From positions 124,001 through 188,000 of the forward strand of contig NZ_SRSO01000001.1 in assembly GCF_004791695.1 (NCBI RefSeq): a DNA stretch of 64,000 bases, read 5' to 3'. The DNA comes from Flavivirga rizhaonensis. GTDB taxonomy: Bacteria > Bacteroidota > Bacteroidia > Flavobacteriales > Flavobacteriaceae. The notes beneath the pieces are model-generated. The model was given only the letters and a program-made list of their open reading frames with translations, did not search any database and was not told where the DNA came from. The translations under genes and the position numbers were made by a program. Shown in pieces: positions 38,098-46,693 of the stretch; the stretch's first letter is position 1; each line of letters begins with the position of its first letter.

Positions 38098-39519
38098 TTA
38101 ACAATCAGACATATTAACACCAATAGCTAACCCACCTTCAGACGTTTCTTTATATTTTGTGTGCATATCTTTTGCTGTTTCCCACATGGTAGCAACCACT
38201 TTATCCAGAGGAACTTTTGTGTTTTTCGGATCAGTATCTAGAGCCATTTCTGCGGCATTTATAGCCTTAATAGCCCCCATGGCATTACGTTCAATACATG
38301 GTATTTGCACCAATCCACCAATGGGGTCACAGGTTAGGCCTAAATGATGTTCCATAGCAATTTCGGCAGCGATTAGTACTTGTTCTGGAGACCCTCCTAA
38401 AAGCTCACAAAGCGCACCAGAAGCCATGGCTGAAGATACGCCTATTTCTGCTTGACAGCCTCCCATGGCAGCACTAATTGTTGCTCCTTTTTTAAAGATG
38501 CTACCTATTTCGCCAGCAACTAATAAAAAGCGTTTTATGTCCTCAAAATTGGCATCGTGATTTTCAATTACTAAATAGTACAGTAAAACAGCAGGAATAA
38601 CTCCAGAACTTCCATTTGTTGGAGCAGTAACCACTCTTCCTAAAGAGGCATTGACTTCGTTTACAGCAAGCGCAAAACAACTAACCCATTTTAATATTTG
38701 TCGAAATTTAACTTTGGTATCTCTTATAGCATACAGCCATTCAACAGGGGTGTTATAGGCAGTTTGTCCTTTTAAATTCTGATGCATATCAAAAGCACGA
38801 CGTCTTACATTTAATCCTCCGGGAAGATTCCCTTCTGTATGACAGCCAATATATATACATTCAAGCATGGTGTCCCAAATACGTTTTAACTCTATGTCTA
38901 TTTCTTTTTCTGAACGAATTGATTTTTCATTTTCTAAAACAACTTCAGAGATTGGTTTATCTAAAATTTTACAAAACTCTAGAAGTTCTGTGCCTTTATC
39001 AATAGGATAAGGGAAAGAGCATTTAATTTCAAAATTTTTCTTAGAGTTTTCAAGGGCTTCCTTAACCACAAACCCTCCACCTATAGAATAAAAAGTTGAC
39101 TTTTTATTTTTTCCATTTATAATCGCAGTAAAAATTAATCCGTTTGAATGAAACGGTAAAAATTCCCTATTAAAAATTATATCGGTTTCTATATTAAAAG
39201 CTATAGGTTTCTCATTGTTAAAGTATAATGTTTTTGTTTTTTTGATTTCAGAAATAATAGTAGCGATGGTTTCCGTAGGAATAATTTCAGGATCAGAACC
39301 ATTTAATCCAAGTATGACAGCATAATCTGTTGCATGACCTTTTCCTGTTAATGATAAAGAACCATAAAGATTTACAGATATTTTTTTGACCTTATCAAAG
39401 TTATTTGAGTCTTTTAGTTCTTTAATCCACCTTTCGGCTGCTCTCCAAGGACCCAATGTATGCGAACTAGATGGTCCTATACCAATTTTTAACATGTCAA
39501 AAACAGAGATACACTCCAT
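38098..39519 (-). CDS. sdaA: L-serine ammonia-lyase (iron-sulfur type)
   Basis: A 473-residue single-chain L-serine dehydratase, started at ATG 39519 (MECISVFDMLKIGIGPSSSH). An in-frame ATG at 39675 would add 52 residues without homology and reach almost to dnaK. The beta domain (about 1-160) is followed by the alpha domain with GGCQAEIGVSSAMASGAL and LTCDPIGGLVQIPCIERNAM, whose cysteines bind the 4Fe-4S cluster. It converts serine to pyruvate and ammonia. It is divergent from dnaK. Confidence 0.94.
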   Translation of the reverse strand: MECISVFDMLKIGIGPSSSHTLGPWRAAERWIKELKDSNNFDKVKKISVNLYGSLSLTGKGHATDYAVILGLNGSDPEIIPTETIATIISEIKKTKTLYFNNEKPIAFNIETDIIFNREFLPFHSNGLIFTAIINGKNKKSTFYSIGGGFVVKEALENSKKNFEIKCSFPYPIDKGTELLEFCKILDKPISEVVLENEKSIRSEKEIDIELKRIWDTMLECIYIGCHTEGNLPGGLNVRRRAFDMHQNLKGQTAYNTPVEWLYAIRDTKVKFRQILKWVSCFALAVNEVNASLGRVVTAPTNGSSGVIPAVLLYYLVIENHDANFEDIKRFLLVAGEIGSIFKKGATISAAMGGCQAEIGVSSAMASGALCELLGGSPEQVLIAAEIAMEHHLGLTCDPIGGLVQIPCIERNAMGAIKAINAAEMALDTDPKNTKVPLDKVVATMWETAKDMHTKYKETSEGGLAIGVNMSDC

Positions 39520-39603
39520 ATAACTATATCGTTTTAGTAGAGCAAATATAGATTGTTTTATTACATAATTAGAGATATTATTTAATATATATATATGAGT
39601 AAA

Positions 39604-39644
39604 TGACAGCTTGTCAGTATTTTTCAAATGGCATAATGATTGAC
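39604..39644 (+). promoter_or_regulatory. Putative dnaK control region: inverted repeat and sigma54-like element
   Basis: TGACA-GCT-TGTCA (39604-39616) is an exact inverted repeat. Thirteen bases later TGGCATAATGATTGAC (39629-39644) resembles a -24/-12 sigma54 promoter (GG-N10-GC), with GA instead of GC. The start codon is 49 bp further on. Assignment is by eye and uncertain; another heat-shock-type promoter is possible. Confidence 0.4.
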
Positions 39645-39692
39645 TATTACAAATCGAGTTTAAAAATGAACACAAATAAAGTATAAAATATT

Positions 39693-41600
39693 ATGAGTAA
39701 AATTATTGGAATCGATTTAGGAACAACCAACTCTTGCGTTTCTGTAATGGAAGGTAACGAACCTGTTGTTATCCCAAACGCAGAAGGTAAGCGTACTACA
39801 CCATCTGTAATTGCTTTTGTAGAAGGAGGTGAGATTAAAGTTGGTGATCCAGCAAAACGTCAGGCAGTAACAAATCCAACAAAAACAGTTTATTCTATTA
39901 AACGTTTTATGGGTAATAAATATTCTGAATCTAAAAAAGAAGCAGAACGCGTACCATATAAAGTAGTGAAAGGAGATAATGATACACCTCGTGTAGATAT
40001 TGATGGTCGTTTATATACACCACAAGAATTATCTGCTATGATTCTTCAAAAAATGAAGAAAACTGCTGAAGATTATTTAGGAACAGATGTAAGTGAAGCT
40101 GTAATTACAGTACCAGCTTACTTTAATGATTCGCAACGTCAAGCTACTAAAGAAGCAGGAGAGATTGCAGGTTTAAAAGTTCGTAGAATTATTAATGAAC
40201 CTACTGCAGCAGCTTTAGCTTATGGTCTAGATAAAAAAGGACAAGACCAAAAAATAGTTGTTTTTGATTTTGGTGGAGGAACACATGATGTATCTATCCT
40301 AGAATTAGGAGATGGTGTATTTGAAGTACTTTCTACAGATGGAGATACACATTTAGGTGGTGATGATGTAGATGAGAAAATCATCAACTGGTTGGCAGAT
40401 GAGTTTAATGCTGAAGAAAATATGGATTTACGTAAAGATCCAATGTCTTTACAACGTTTAAAAGAAGCTGCTGAAAAAGCGAAGATTGAATTATCTTCTT
40501 CTGCACAAACAGAAATTAACTTACCATATATTACGGCTACTGCAAGTGGACCAAAACACTTAGTACGTACATTAACGCGTTCTAAATTTGAGCAGTTAAT
40601 TGATGATTTAGTAAAGCGTACTATCGATCCTTGTGAATCTGCTTTAAAAGCTGCAGGGTTATCAAAAAGTGATATTGATGAAGTTATTTTAGTAGGTGGT
40701 TCTACACGTATTCCTGCTGTACAAGAAGCTGTTGAGAAATTCTTTGGAAAAGCGCCAAGTAAAGGTGTAAATCCAGATGAAGTAGTATCATTAGGAGCTG
40801 GTATACAAGGAGGTGTATTAACAGGAGATGTAAAAGATGTTTTACTTTTAGATGTAACACCATTATCTCTTGGTATTGAAACTATGGGTAATGTATTTAC
40901 AAAGCTTATTGAAGCGAATACAACAATACCTACTAAGAAGTCACAAGTATTCTCTACAGCGGCAGATAATCAACCATCGGTTGAAATCCATGTATTGCAA
41001 GGAGAAAGAGCTATGGCCGCAGATAATAAAACAATTGGACGTTTCCACTTAGACGGTATTCCACCAGCAAGACGTGGTACACCACAAATTGAAGTGACAT
41101 TTGATATTGATGCAAATGGTATCATTAAAGTTTCTGCTACGGATAAAGCGACTAATAAATCACAAGATATTCGTATAGAAGCATCTTCAGGTTTAACGGA
41201 AGAAGAAATCCAAAAGATGAAAGCTGATGCTGAAGCTAATGCTGAGGCAGACGCAAAAGCAGCTGAGAGTGCTCAGAAATTAAACGAAGCAGATTCTATG
41301 ATTTTCCAAACGGAAAAGCAATTAGAAGAGTTTGGTGATAAATTATCAGATGATAAAAAGAAGCCAATAGAAGACGCTTTAGAAGAATTGAAAAAAGCTT
41401 ATGAAACTAAAGATTTAGAGGTTATTACGCCTGCTTTAGATAAAATAAATGAAGCTTGGAAAGTCGCTTCAGAAGAAATGTACAAAGCACAAGCTGAAGC
41501 TCAAGGCGGCGCACCAGGTTCAGATGCTGGAGGAGGAGAACAAGCTCAAGCTGAAGAAGGAAGTGACGTAGAAGACGTAGACTTCGAAGAAGTCAAGTAG
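39693..41600 (+). CDS. dnaK: Molecular chaperone DnaK (Hsp70)
   Basis: A 635-residue Hsp70: ATPase domain (1-385) with [33 protein letters not shown] and [16 protein letters not shown]; linker [15 protein letters not shown]; substrate domain and helical lid; C-terminal tail [13 protein letters not shown] ending in the EEVK/EEVD-type motif. Folding of new and stressed proteins in the cytoplasm. No grpE or dnaJ is adjacent. The final 23 bp of the gene are repeated 24 bp downstream, flanking a dispersed repeat (see findings). Confidence 0.98.
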   Translation: MSKIIGIDLGTTNSCVSVMEGNEPVVIPNAEGKRTTPSVIAFVEGGEIKVGDPAKRQAVTNPTKTVYSIKRFMGNKYSESKKEAERVPYKVVKGDNDTPRVDIDGRLYTPQELSAMILQKMKKTAEDYLGTDVSEAVITVPAYFNDSQRQATKEAGEIAGLKVRRIINEPTAAALAYGLDKKGQDQKIVVFDFGGGTHDVSILELGDGVFEVLSTDGDTHLGGDDVDEKIINWLADEFNAEENMDLRKDPMSLQRLKEAAEKAKIELSSSAQTEINLPYITATASGPKHLVRTLTRSKFEQLIDDLVKRTIDPCESALKAAGLSKSDIDEVILVGGSTRIPAVQEAVEKFFGKAPSKGVNPDEVVSLGAGIQGGVLTGDVKDVLLLDVTPLSLGIETMGNVFTKLIEANTTIPTKKSQVFSTAADNQPSVEIHVLQGERAMAADNKTIGRFHLDGIPPARRGTPQIEVTFDIDANGIIKVSATDKATNKSQDIRIEASSGLTEEEIQKMKADAEANAEADAKAAESAQKLNEADSMIFQTEKQLEEFGDKLSDDKKKPIEDALEELKKAYETKDLEVITPALDKINEAWKVASEEMYKAQAEAQGGAPGSDAGGGEQAQAEEGSDVEDVDFEEVK

Positions 41601-41646
41601 CCTGTCCTGAGCGAAGTCGAAGGGTAGACTTCGAAGAAGTCAAGTA
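41577..41646 (+). repeat. 23-bp direct duplication of the dnaK 3' end around a repeat unit
   Basis: GTAGACTTCGAAGAAGTCAA plus GTA occurs at 41577-41599, inside the dnaK end, and again at 41624-41646. The 24 bp between them (41600-41623) are the dispersed unit containing CCTGAGCGAAGTCGAAGG. The second copy is followed by A, which would give the stop TAA in the same reading frame. Confidence 0.9.
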
Positions 41647-41656
41647 AGTAGCGAAT

Positions 41657-41677
41657 CAATTTTGTATAGCAAAATTG
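41657..41677. repeat. Perfect hairpin downstream of dnaK
   Basis: CAATTTTG (41657-41664) and CAAAATTG (41670-41677) form an 8-bp stem with a 5-nt loop. Role unknown; possibly mRNA 3' stability. Confidence 0.55.
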
Positions 41678-41688
41678 TATGAGTCACT

Positions 41689-41711
41689 TATCCTGAGCGG
41701 AGTCGAAGGAT
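41689..41711 (+). repeat. Dispersed CCTGAGCGGAGTCGAAGG unit
   Basis: Second copy downstream of dnaK of the unit also seen at 41603-41624; the match is nearly exact over 18 bp. Confidence 0.75.
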
Positions 41712-41728
41712 CTTAATAGATTAAAAAA

Positions 41729-41756
41729 AACGCAGTCAGAAATGATTGCGTTTTTT
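41729..41756 (+). terminator. Intrinsic terminator of dnaK
   Basis: AACGCA-g-TCA (41729-41738), loop GAAA, TGA-t-TGCGTT (41743-41752), then a T-run to 41756. A textbook stem-loop with T-tract. Confidence 0.85.
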
Positions 41757-41830
41757 ATATAAACGTATTTAATTTCTTCATCAAAGTACAAGCGTTTAAG
41801 TATACAGTTTTTTTATCCTTATAAAAGGAA

Positions 41831-41838
41831 TACTTTTG
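41831..41838 (+). promoter_or_regulatory. -7 element before the RlmI-like gene
   Basis: TACTTTTG matches TAnnTTTG and lies 19 bp before the start codon. No clear -33 TTTG was seen. Confidence 0.4.
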
Positions 41839-41857
41839 ACATAAACTTTATCAAAAT

Positions 41858-43087
41858 ATGTCTTTTTCACCACAAATAAAATCAAATTATAAACCCAAAA
41901 ATTTAGCAGTAAAGCTTAATGCAAAAGGCGAACAATTTGTAACTCAAGGGCATCCTTGGGTGTTTTCAAATAATATTTCTAAAATAAATGATACTGCGAG
42001 GTCTGGAGATTTAGCTATTATATTTGGTAAAAATAAGAATCGTGTTATTGGTTTAGGTCTTTATGATGCTAATTCCCCGATACGTATTAAAATGTTACAC
42101 CATGGTGCAAAAAAAGTAACTATTGATGATCTGTATTTTGAAAAGCAAATCCAAGAAGCCTATTCTAAAAGATTACATTTACTAAAAACGAATACTAATA
42201 GCTATCGTTTATTATTTGGTGAAAATGATGGTTTTCCTGGATTAATAGCCGATGTCTATGCGACTGTGTTAGTAGTGAAAATTTATTCTGAAATCTGGCT
42301 ACCTTATTTAGATACTATTATTCCAATTTTACAGGAAGTAAGTCATGCAGAAACAGTTGTAATACGTTTAAGTAGGGCTTTAGAGCAATCTAAATTACAT
42401 AAAATAAAAAATGGTGATGTCGTTTTCGGAACTTTAGAGAATGAAGTTGTTCAATTTATAGAGCATAATGTAAAGTTTTCAGCAAATGTTATTAAAGGAC
42501 ATAAAACAGGTTATTTTTTAGATCATAGAGCAAACCGAAAACAAGTAGGTGAGTGGAGTAAAGGTAAAACGGTTTTGGATGTTTTTTCCTATGCAGGAGG
42601 GTTTTCTGTACATGCTTTATACAATGGAGCTAAATCGGTTACAAGTTTAGATATAAGTAAACAGGCATTAGAAATTGCCTATCAAAATGGAAAACTAAAT
42701 GATTATTCAGGGAAGCATGATATCATTGCTGGAGATGCTTTTGTAGAGCTTAAAAAAATGATTAAAAGTAAACAAACTTTTGATGTTGTGGTTATTGACC
42801 CACCGAGTTTTGCTAAACAACAATCTGAAATTGATCTTGCTAAAAGAAAATATGCGCAATTAGCTGAATTAGGAATTCAATTAACTACTAGTAAAGGGCT
42901 TTTAGTTTTAGCATCTTGCTCGTCAAGAGTTCTAGCACACTCATTTTTTGATATTAATCTACAAGTATTAAATAATCAATCACGACAGTTTAATAATATT
43001 TTAAATACGTATCACGATATAGATCATCCAATCAGCTTCCCTGAAGGAGCTTATTTAAAATGCGGATATTATAGGTTTTCAAATTAG
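41858..43087 (+). CDS. RlmI-like class I SAM-dependent 23S rRNA methyltransferase
   Basis: A 409-residue protein: N-terminal PUA RNA-binding domain (about 15-90, QGHPWVFSNNISKI), an EEHD-like middle domain, and a Rossmann methyltransferase. SAM motif I is VLDVFSYAGGFSVHALYNG and motif IV is VVIDPPSFAK. E. coli RlmI methylates C1962 of 23S rRNA; the same target is probable but not proven. Transcribed alone. Confidence 0.92.
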   Translation: MSFSPQIKSNYKPKNLAVKLNAKGEQFVTQGHPWVFSNNISKINDTARSGDLAIIFGKNKNRVIGLGLYDANSPIRIKMLHHGAKKVTIDDLYFEKQIQEAYSKRLHLLKTNTNSYRLLFGENDGFPGLIADVYATVLVVKIYSEIWLPYLDTIIPILQEVSHAETVVIRLSRALEQSKLHKIKNGDVVFGTLENEVVQFIEHNVKFSANVIKGHKTGYFLDHRANRKQVGEWSKGKTVLDVFSYAGGFSVHALYNGAKSVTSLDISKQALEIAYQNGKLNDYSGKHDIIAGDAFVELKKMIKSKQTFDVVVIDPPSFAKQQSEIDLAKRKYAQLAELGIQLTTSKGLLVLASCSSRVLAHSFFDINLQVLNNQSRQFNNILNTYHDIDHPISFPEGAYLKCGYYRFSN

Positions 43088-43105
43088 CTTTTAAAAGAAT
43101 AAATT

Positions 43106-43606
43106 TTAAAGAAAAATCCCTTTTTCATCGGTTTTTATCATAATAGTCTTATCGTCATTTTTTATTTTGACTTTATATTCTTGGGTTAAAGAATCTTTAT
43201 TATAATGATATTTGATAAGATAGGTATCTTCAATGATTCCCCAATTAGGAAAGCGTTTGGAAATCGATTGCATAACAGCTAGTGGTAATTTTACATTTTT
43301 ATATTTTTCGTTAGTTCTTATTATTTTTCCAGTTTTATCATATGCAGCAATTATTCTTCCTTCTGGAACAGAAAAAGATATTTCGTAAATATCATCTATT
43401 TTATCATAAAGCTTAGAGAGTTCTTTGTGGTCATAATTTAGAATTTCATCTTCTAATTTTTTAACGCGTTTAGGCGTATGATCTAAACCTGTTGCATCCA
43501 AATATTTGTAATTTACTGAAATTACTGTGTTTGACAGTTCAATTGTTTGAGAATTGATTTGGGTGGTTAATCCAAAAATTAAAAAACCAAATAATATTTT
43601 TTTCAT
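43106..43606 (-). CDS. Secreted protein of unknown function
   Basis: A 166-residue protein when started at ATG 43606, which begins a signal peptide (MKKILFGFLIFGLTTQINSQ). An ATG three codons upstream is also in frame. The mature part has a charged helical segment (about 40-75) and a beta-rich end with repeated YKVKIKNDDKTIMIKTDEKG, somewhat like PepSY-type or beta-lactamase-inhibitor-like periplasmic folds. I do not recognise the family. It converges with the RlmI-like gene, leaving an 18-bp gap. Confidence 0.55.
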   Translation of the reverse strand: MKKILFGFLIFGLTTQINSQTIELSNTVISVNYKYLDATGLDHTPKRVKKLEDEILNYDHKELSKLYDKIDDIYEISFSVPEGRIIAAYDKTGKIIRTNEKYKNVKLPLAVMQSISKRFPNWGIIEDTYLIKYHYNKDSLTQEYKVKIKNDDKTIMIKTDEKGIFL

Positions 43607-43987
43607 GGCTAACAATATTAAGTTAAAGCAGTTAAAATTAACTATGCATGCATAATAAAACTATGATAAAAGTCATACTGCCAAATATTTATGCTAAATA
43701 TTACCTAATAATTTGATTTTCATTTATTAGAATGTTAGTGTTAAGGCTGCAATACTAATTTACTAGTTTGTTACAAATTTTTAATGCAATCATTTTCGAC
43801 ATAATGTGAAGTGTTACTAATTCAATAGTTTTTTCTTTAATATATTTGAATATCAAACATTTACTGTCTTTTTTAGATCCGTTAGTATCGAACATTACTT
43901 TTTAAAGCGTTGTTTTTTAATTAATAAGGTAGGATTTTTTTTTAGTTACTTGTTTAGTAAGTAACAAATCTGAATAAATACCTACTT
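43607..43987. other. Divergent intergenic region with two inverted repeats
   Basis: 381 bp. TATGCATGCATA (43643-43654) repeats the centre of the large palindrome at 45176-45219. GTTACTT (43945-43951) and AAGTAAC (43959-43965) form a 7-bp inverted repeat 22 bp before the T9SS cargo gene, a possible operator. No supported gene. Confidence 0.5.
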
Positions 43988-45169
43988 ATGAAAAAATCAC
44001 TACGCTTCCCGTTACTTTTATTATATATCTTTTTCAATATAAATGTTTTTGCTCAGCAAGACAAAACGATGTACGTTTTTGGGCATAGTTTAATAGTACA
44101 TGCTACGTCTAGCGATGAAACTACCGTACCTCATTGGGTATATCTTTTAGCTGAGGAAGCTGGAAGTTCAGTTTCTGTCAGCGGACAATATGGTTTTTTG
44201 CCTCAGCACGATAATTTACCACCTATTGCACAATGGGGTTTTGACATTGTAACTCCTGCTTGGGATTCTGATACTCAAAACTTCTCTGAAGCAAATTTTG
44301 ATACTATATTATTAACAGCTGGTAATTTTGTTCAGGGTCAACCGTCAAATATGTTATATTATGGAGATCCGGATACGTCACCGTTATCTGCTACTTTGAC
44401 TATTTTAGATTGGATAGAAAATGAAGCACCTAATGCCATTACCTATATATATGAAAATTGGCCTGATATGGCTCCATTTATAGCAGGGGAATCTTTTCCT
44501 CCAAGTGTATCGGAGTTTCAAAATTATAATACTTATACGGAAGGTGATTTTCATGATTGGTGGATTGAATATCATGATTTTGTGCAAGCAGAAAGACCAA
44601 CTGAAGATGTTAGGATGATTCCTGTAGGTCCAATACTTAGCAAATTGCTTAGTCAGTCTCCTTTAAATCAAATTCCGATTCTTGATTTATACGAAGATAA
44701 TGCTCCGCATGGTAGACCAACCCTATATTTCCTTGCTAGTTTGATAACTTATATGGCCATTTATGAAGAAAAAGCACCAGTAAGTTTTAATATTCCTAAT
44801 ACAGTTAATGCCTTAGTAGAAAATAATTTTCAGAATACAATAGATTTTATTTGGGGTGAATTACTACGTTTTAATGATACTTCAGGAAATAGTCGTGTTT
44901 TTGTGAATTCACTTTTAAGTGTTTCTAATAATGAAAGCAATCAAGTAGTAAATGTTAGACCAAACCCAACAAAAGGCAAGATTGTGATTGATGCTGGTAT
45001 AAATGCAATTTCCTATGAGTTATACGACTTGAATGGAAGACAAGTTAAAACAGGTAATCATCTGGCTAACAATGATCTAGACATCACAAATATTTCCAAA
45101 GGATTATATCTTTTAAAAATTAAAGATGGTAAAGGTAAACTTTATAATAAGAAAATAGTTAAAGAATAG
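43988..45169 (+). CDS. Secreted SGNH-hydrolase-like protein with a type IX secretion sorting domain
   Basis: A 393-residue protein: signal peptide (MKKSLRFPLLLLYIFFNINVFAQ), an N-terminal domain with YVFGHSLIVHAT resembling an SGNH block I and DNAPHGRPTLYFLASL resembling the late Asp/His block, and a C-terminal sorting domain (about 318-393: VRPNPTKGKIVIDAG... ELYDLNGRQV ... ISKGLYLLKI). The last domain directs export by the type IX secretion system and is cleaved off. Esterase activity is inferred from weak motif similarity only. The gene ends 6 bp before the 44-bp palindrome. Confidence 0.75.
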   Translation: MKKSLRFPLLLLYIFFNINVFAQQDKTMYVFGHSLIVHATSSDETTVPHWVYLLAEEAGSSVSVSGQYGFLPQHDNLPPIAQWGFDIVTPAWDSDTQNFSEANFDTILLTAGNFVQGQPSNMLYYGDPDTSPLSATLTILDWIENEAPNAITYIYENWPDMAPFIAGESFPPSVSEFQNYNTYTEGDFHDWWIEYHDFVQAERPTEDVRMIPVGPILSKLLSQSPLNQIPILDLYEDNAPHGRPTLYFLASLITYMAIYEEKAPVSFNIPNTVNALVENNFQNTIDFIWGELLRFNDTSGNSRVFVNSLLSVSNNESNQVVNVRPNPTKGKIVIDAGINAISYELYDLNGRQVKTGNHLANNDLDITNISKGLYLLKIKDGKGKLYNKKIVKE

Positions 45170-45175
45170 TTTTAC

Positions 45176-45219
45176 ATAAGCATAAATATATTATGCATGC
45201 ATAATATATTTATGCTTAT
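45176..45219. promoter_or_regulatory. Perfect 44-bp palindrome overlapping the nitronate monooxygenase promoter
   Basis: Each base from 45176 to 45197 is complementary to its partner from 45219 back to 45198, with no spacer; the centre is TTATGCATGCATAA. The right end overlaps the -7 element TATATTTG (45217-45224), so a protein bound here could block transcription. As RNA the same sequence would form a 20-bp hairpin and could also end the upstream transcript. Confidence 0.8.
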
Positions 45220-45224
45220 ATTTG
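45217..45224 (+). promoter_or_regulatory. -7 promoter element for the nitronate monooxygenase gene
   Basis: TATATTTG matches the Bacteroidota -7 consensus and is 22 bp before the start codon. The -33 position falls inside the palindrome and shows no TTTG. Confidence 0.5.
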
Positions 45225-45246
45225 TATAGATTAATTTTAAATATCT

Positions 45247-46194
45247 ATGCAAACTAAATTAACAGAACTTCTTAAAATAAAACACCCTATAATACAGGCT
45301 CCCATGTTTTTAGTATCTAATGTAGCTATGGTAAAAGAAGCGATGGAAGGTGGTATTGCGGGCTGTATACCTGCATTAAACTACAGAACACTTGAAGAAT
45401 TACGAACAGCTATAAAAGAGTTGAAGGCTAATAGGGTAGAAGGTGGGGCTTTTGGGTTTAACTTAATAGTTAACAAATCTAATGTAAAGTATAAAGGTCA
45501 ATTAGAGGTGCTTTGCAAAGAAGGTTGTGATTTCATTATTACATCTTTAGGAAGCCCAGAGGAAACAATTAAGCAAGCACATAAAGTAGGAATTAAAGTG
45601 TTTTGTGATGTAGTTGATTTAAAATTTGCAAAAAAAGTAGAGGAACTAGGGGCCGATGCTATTATAGCTGTAAATAATAAAGCTGGAGGTCATCGCGGTG
45701 ATAAATCACCAGAAAATTTAATTAAAGAGCTAAGTACAAATTGTAGTATTCCTATAATTTCAGCTGGAGGTGTTGGTATTAAAGCAGATATTGATAACAT
45801 GCTAAGTTATGGCGCTGCAGGTGTATCTGTAGGAAGTCCTTTTATAGCCTCTATAGAGGCTAGTGTTACCGATGAATATAAACAAGCCTGTGTTGACTAT
45901 GGTGCAAATGATATAGTTATGACTGAACGCATTTCAGGAACTCCATGTACAGTAATAAACACACCTTATGTTAAAAAAATTGGAACTAAACAGACCTGGT
46001 TAGAATCGGTTTTAAATAAAAACAAAAAGCTTAAAAAATGGGTGAAAATGATTCGTTTTTCAATTGGGATGAATGCCACTAAAAATGCAGCAACTAAAGC
46101 AACTTATAAGACTGTTTGGGTTGCTGGTCCTAGTATTGAATATACTAAAGAAATCTTACCAACTAAAGAAATTATTAATCGTTTAGTTAATTAA
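45247..46194 (+). CDS. Nitronate monooxygenase / 2-nitropropane dioxygenase family FMN enzyme
   Basis: A 315-residue TIM-barrel flavoenzyme. IKHPIIQAPMFLVSN at the start, NNKAGGHRGDKSPENLI (FMN phosphate and catalytic region) and PIISAGGVGIKADIDNMLSYGAAGVSVGSPF are the family signature. It oxidises nitronates or acts as an enoyl-ACP-reductase-like FMN protein; the substrate is not defined by sequence. Its promoter carries the unusual palindrome. The 3' end overlaps the convergent small gene by 8 bp. Confidence 0.87.
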   Translation: MQTKLTELLKIKHPIIQAPMFLVSNVAMVKEAMEGGIAGCIPALNYRTLEELRTAIKELKANRVEGGAFGFNLIVNKSNVKYKGQLEVLCKEGCDFIITSLGSPEETIKQAHKVGIKVFCDVVDLKFAKKVEELGADAIIAVNNKAGGHRGDKSPENLIKELSTNCSIPIISAGGVGIKADIDNMLSYGAAGVSVGSPFIASIEASVTDEYKQACVDYGANDIVMTERISGTPCTVINTPYVKKIGTKQTWLESVLNKNKKLKKWVKMIRFSIGMNATKNAATKATYKTVWVAGPSIEYTKEILPTKEIINRLVN

Positions 46195-46543
46195 CTAAGG
46201 CGATTTTGGCTTTTCTTTTATTCTTCTTTTTTCCAACAAATAAGCTAAGTGTTGTACTAACTGTTAAACCTCCTATAGTTGTAGCAATAGCCTCACCAAT
46301 ATCAAACCTTTCATTTTGTATGCCTCCATCGTAAACTTCTTTAGCTATACCTGCTAATGCAGAAGTTCCTAAACTATACCAAAAAGCTTTTTTCTTATTT
46401 TTTGTAGTCGTGTAAACTAAAGTATAGGTGGTTGCCGATATTAATGCACCTGCACCTAGATGTAACTTGTCATCTGCCGAAATAAATTGTGCACTGCATA
46501 GTCCTGTAAAACAGAAGGTTAAAATAATAGCTAAAGTTTTCAT
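46187..46543 (-). CDS. Small secreted/membrane protein, YfiM-like
   Basis: A 118-residue protein with a signal peptide (MKTLAIILTFCFTGLCSAQ). DKLHLGAGALISATTYTL, FWYSLGTSALAGIAKEVYDG and FDIGEAIATTIGGL recall YfiM-type predicted periplasmic proteins with two hydrophobic segments. It ends in a lysine-rich tail. Function unknown. Confidence 0.65.
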   Translation of the reverse strand: MKTLAIILTFCFTGLCSAQFISADDKLHLGAGALISATTYTLVYTTTKNKKKAFWYSLGTSALAGIAKEVYDGGIQNERFDIGEAIATTIGGLTVSTTLSLFVGKKKNKRKAKIALVN

Positions 46544-46693
46544 TAAATATTTGGTATTTAGTTTGTTGATTGTAATTTTATATAATATTTACTATAGAAT
46601 TAATAAATACTTGTTGAAATACAGTTTTATTTGATTACAGGGTATTTTTATCGCCAGATTAGTTATTTTTGGTAAGCGTTTTAACCTATTATT

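Noticed and set aside
45176..45219. Palindrome considered as a site-specific recombination or attachment site
   Set aside because: No integrase, no tRNA and no second full-length copy in the window; an operator or terminator is the simpler reading.
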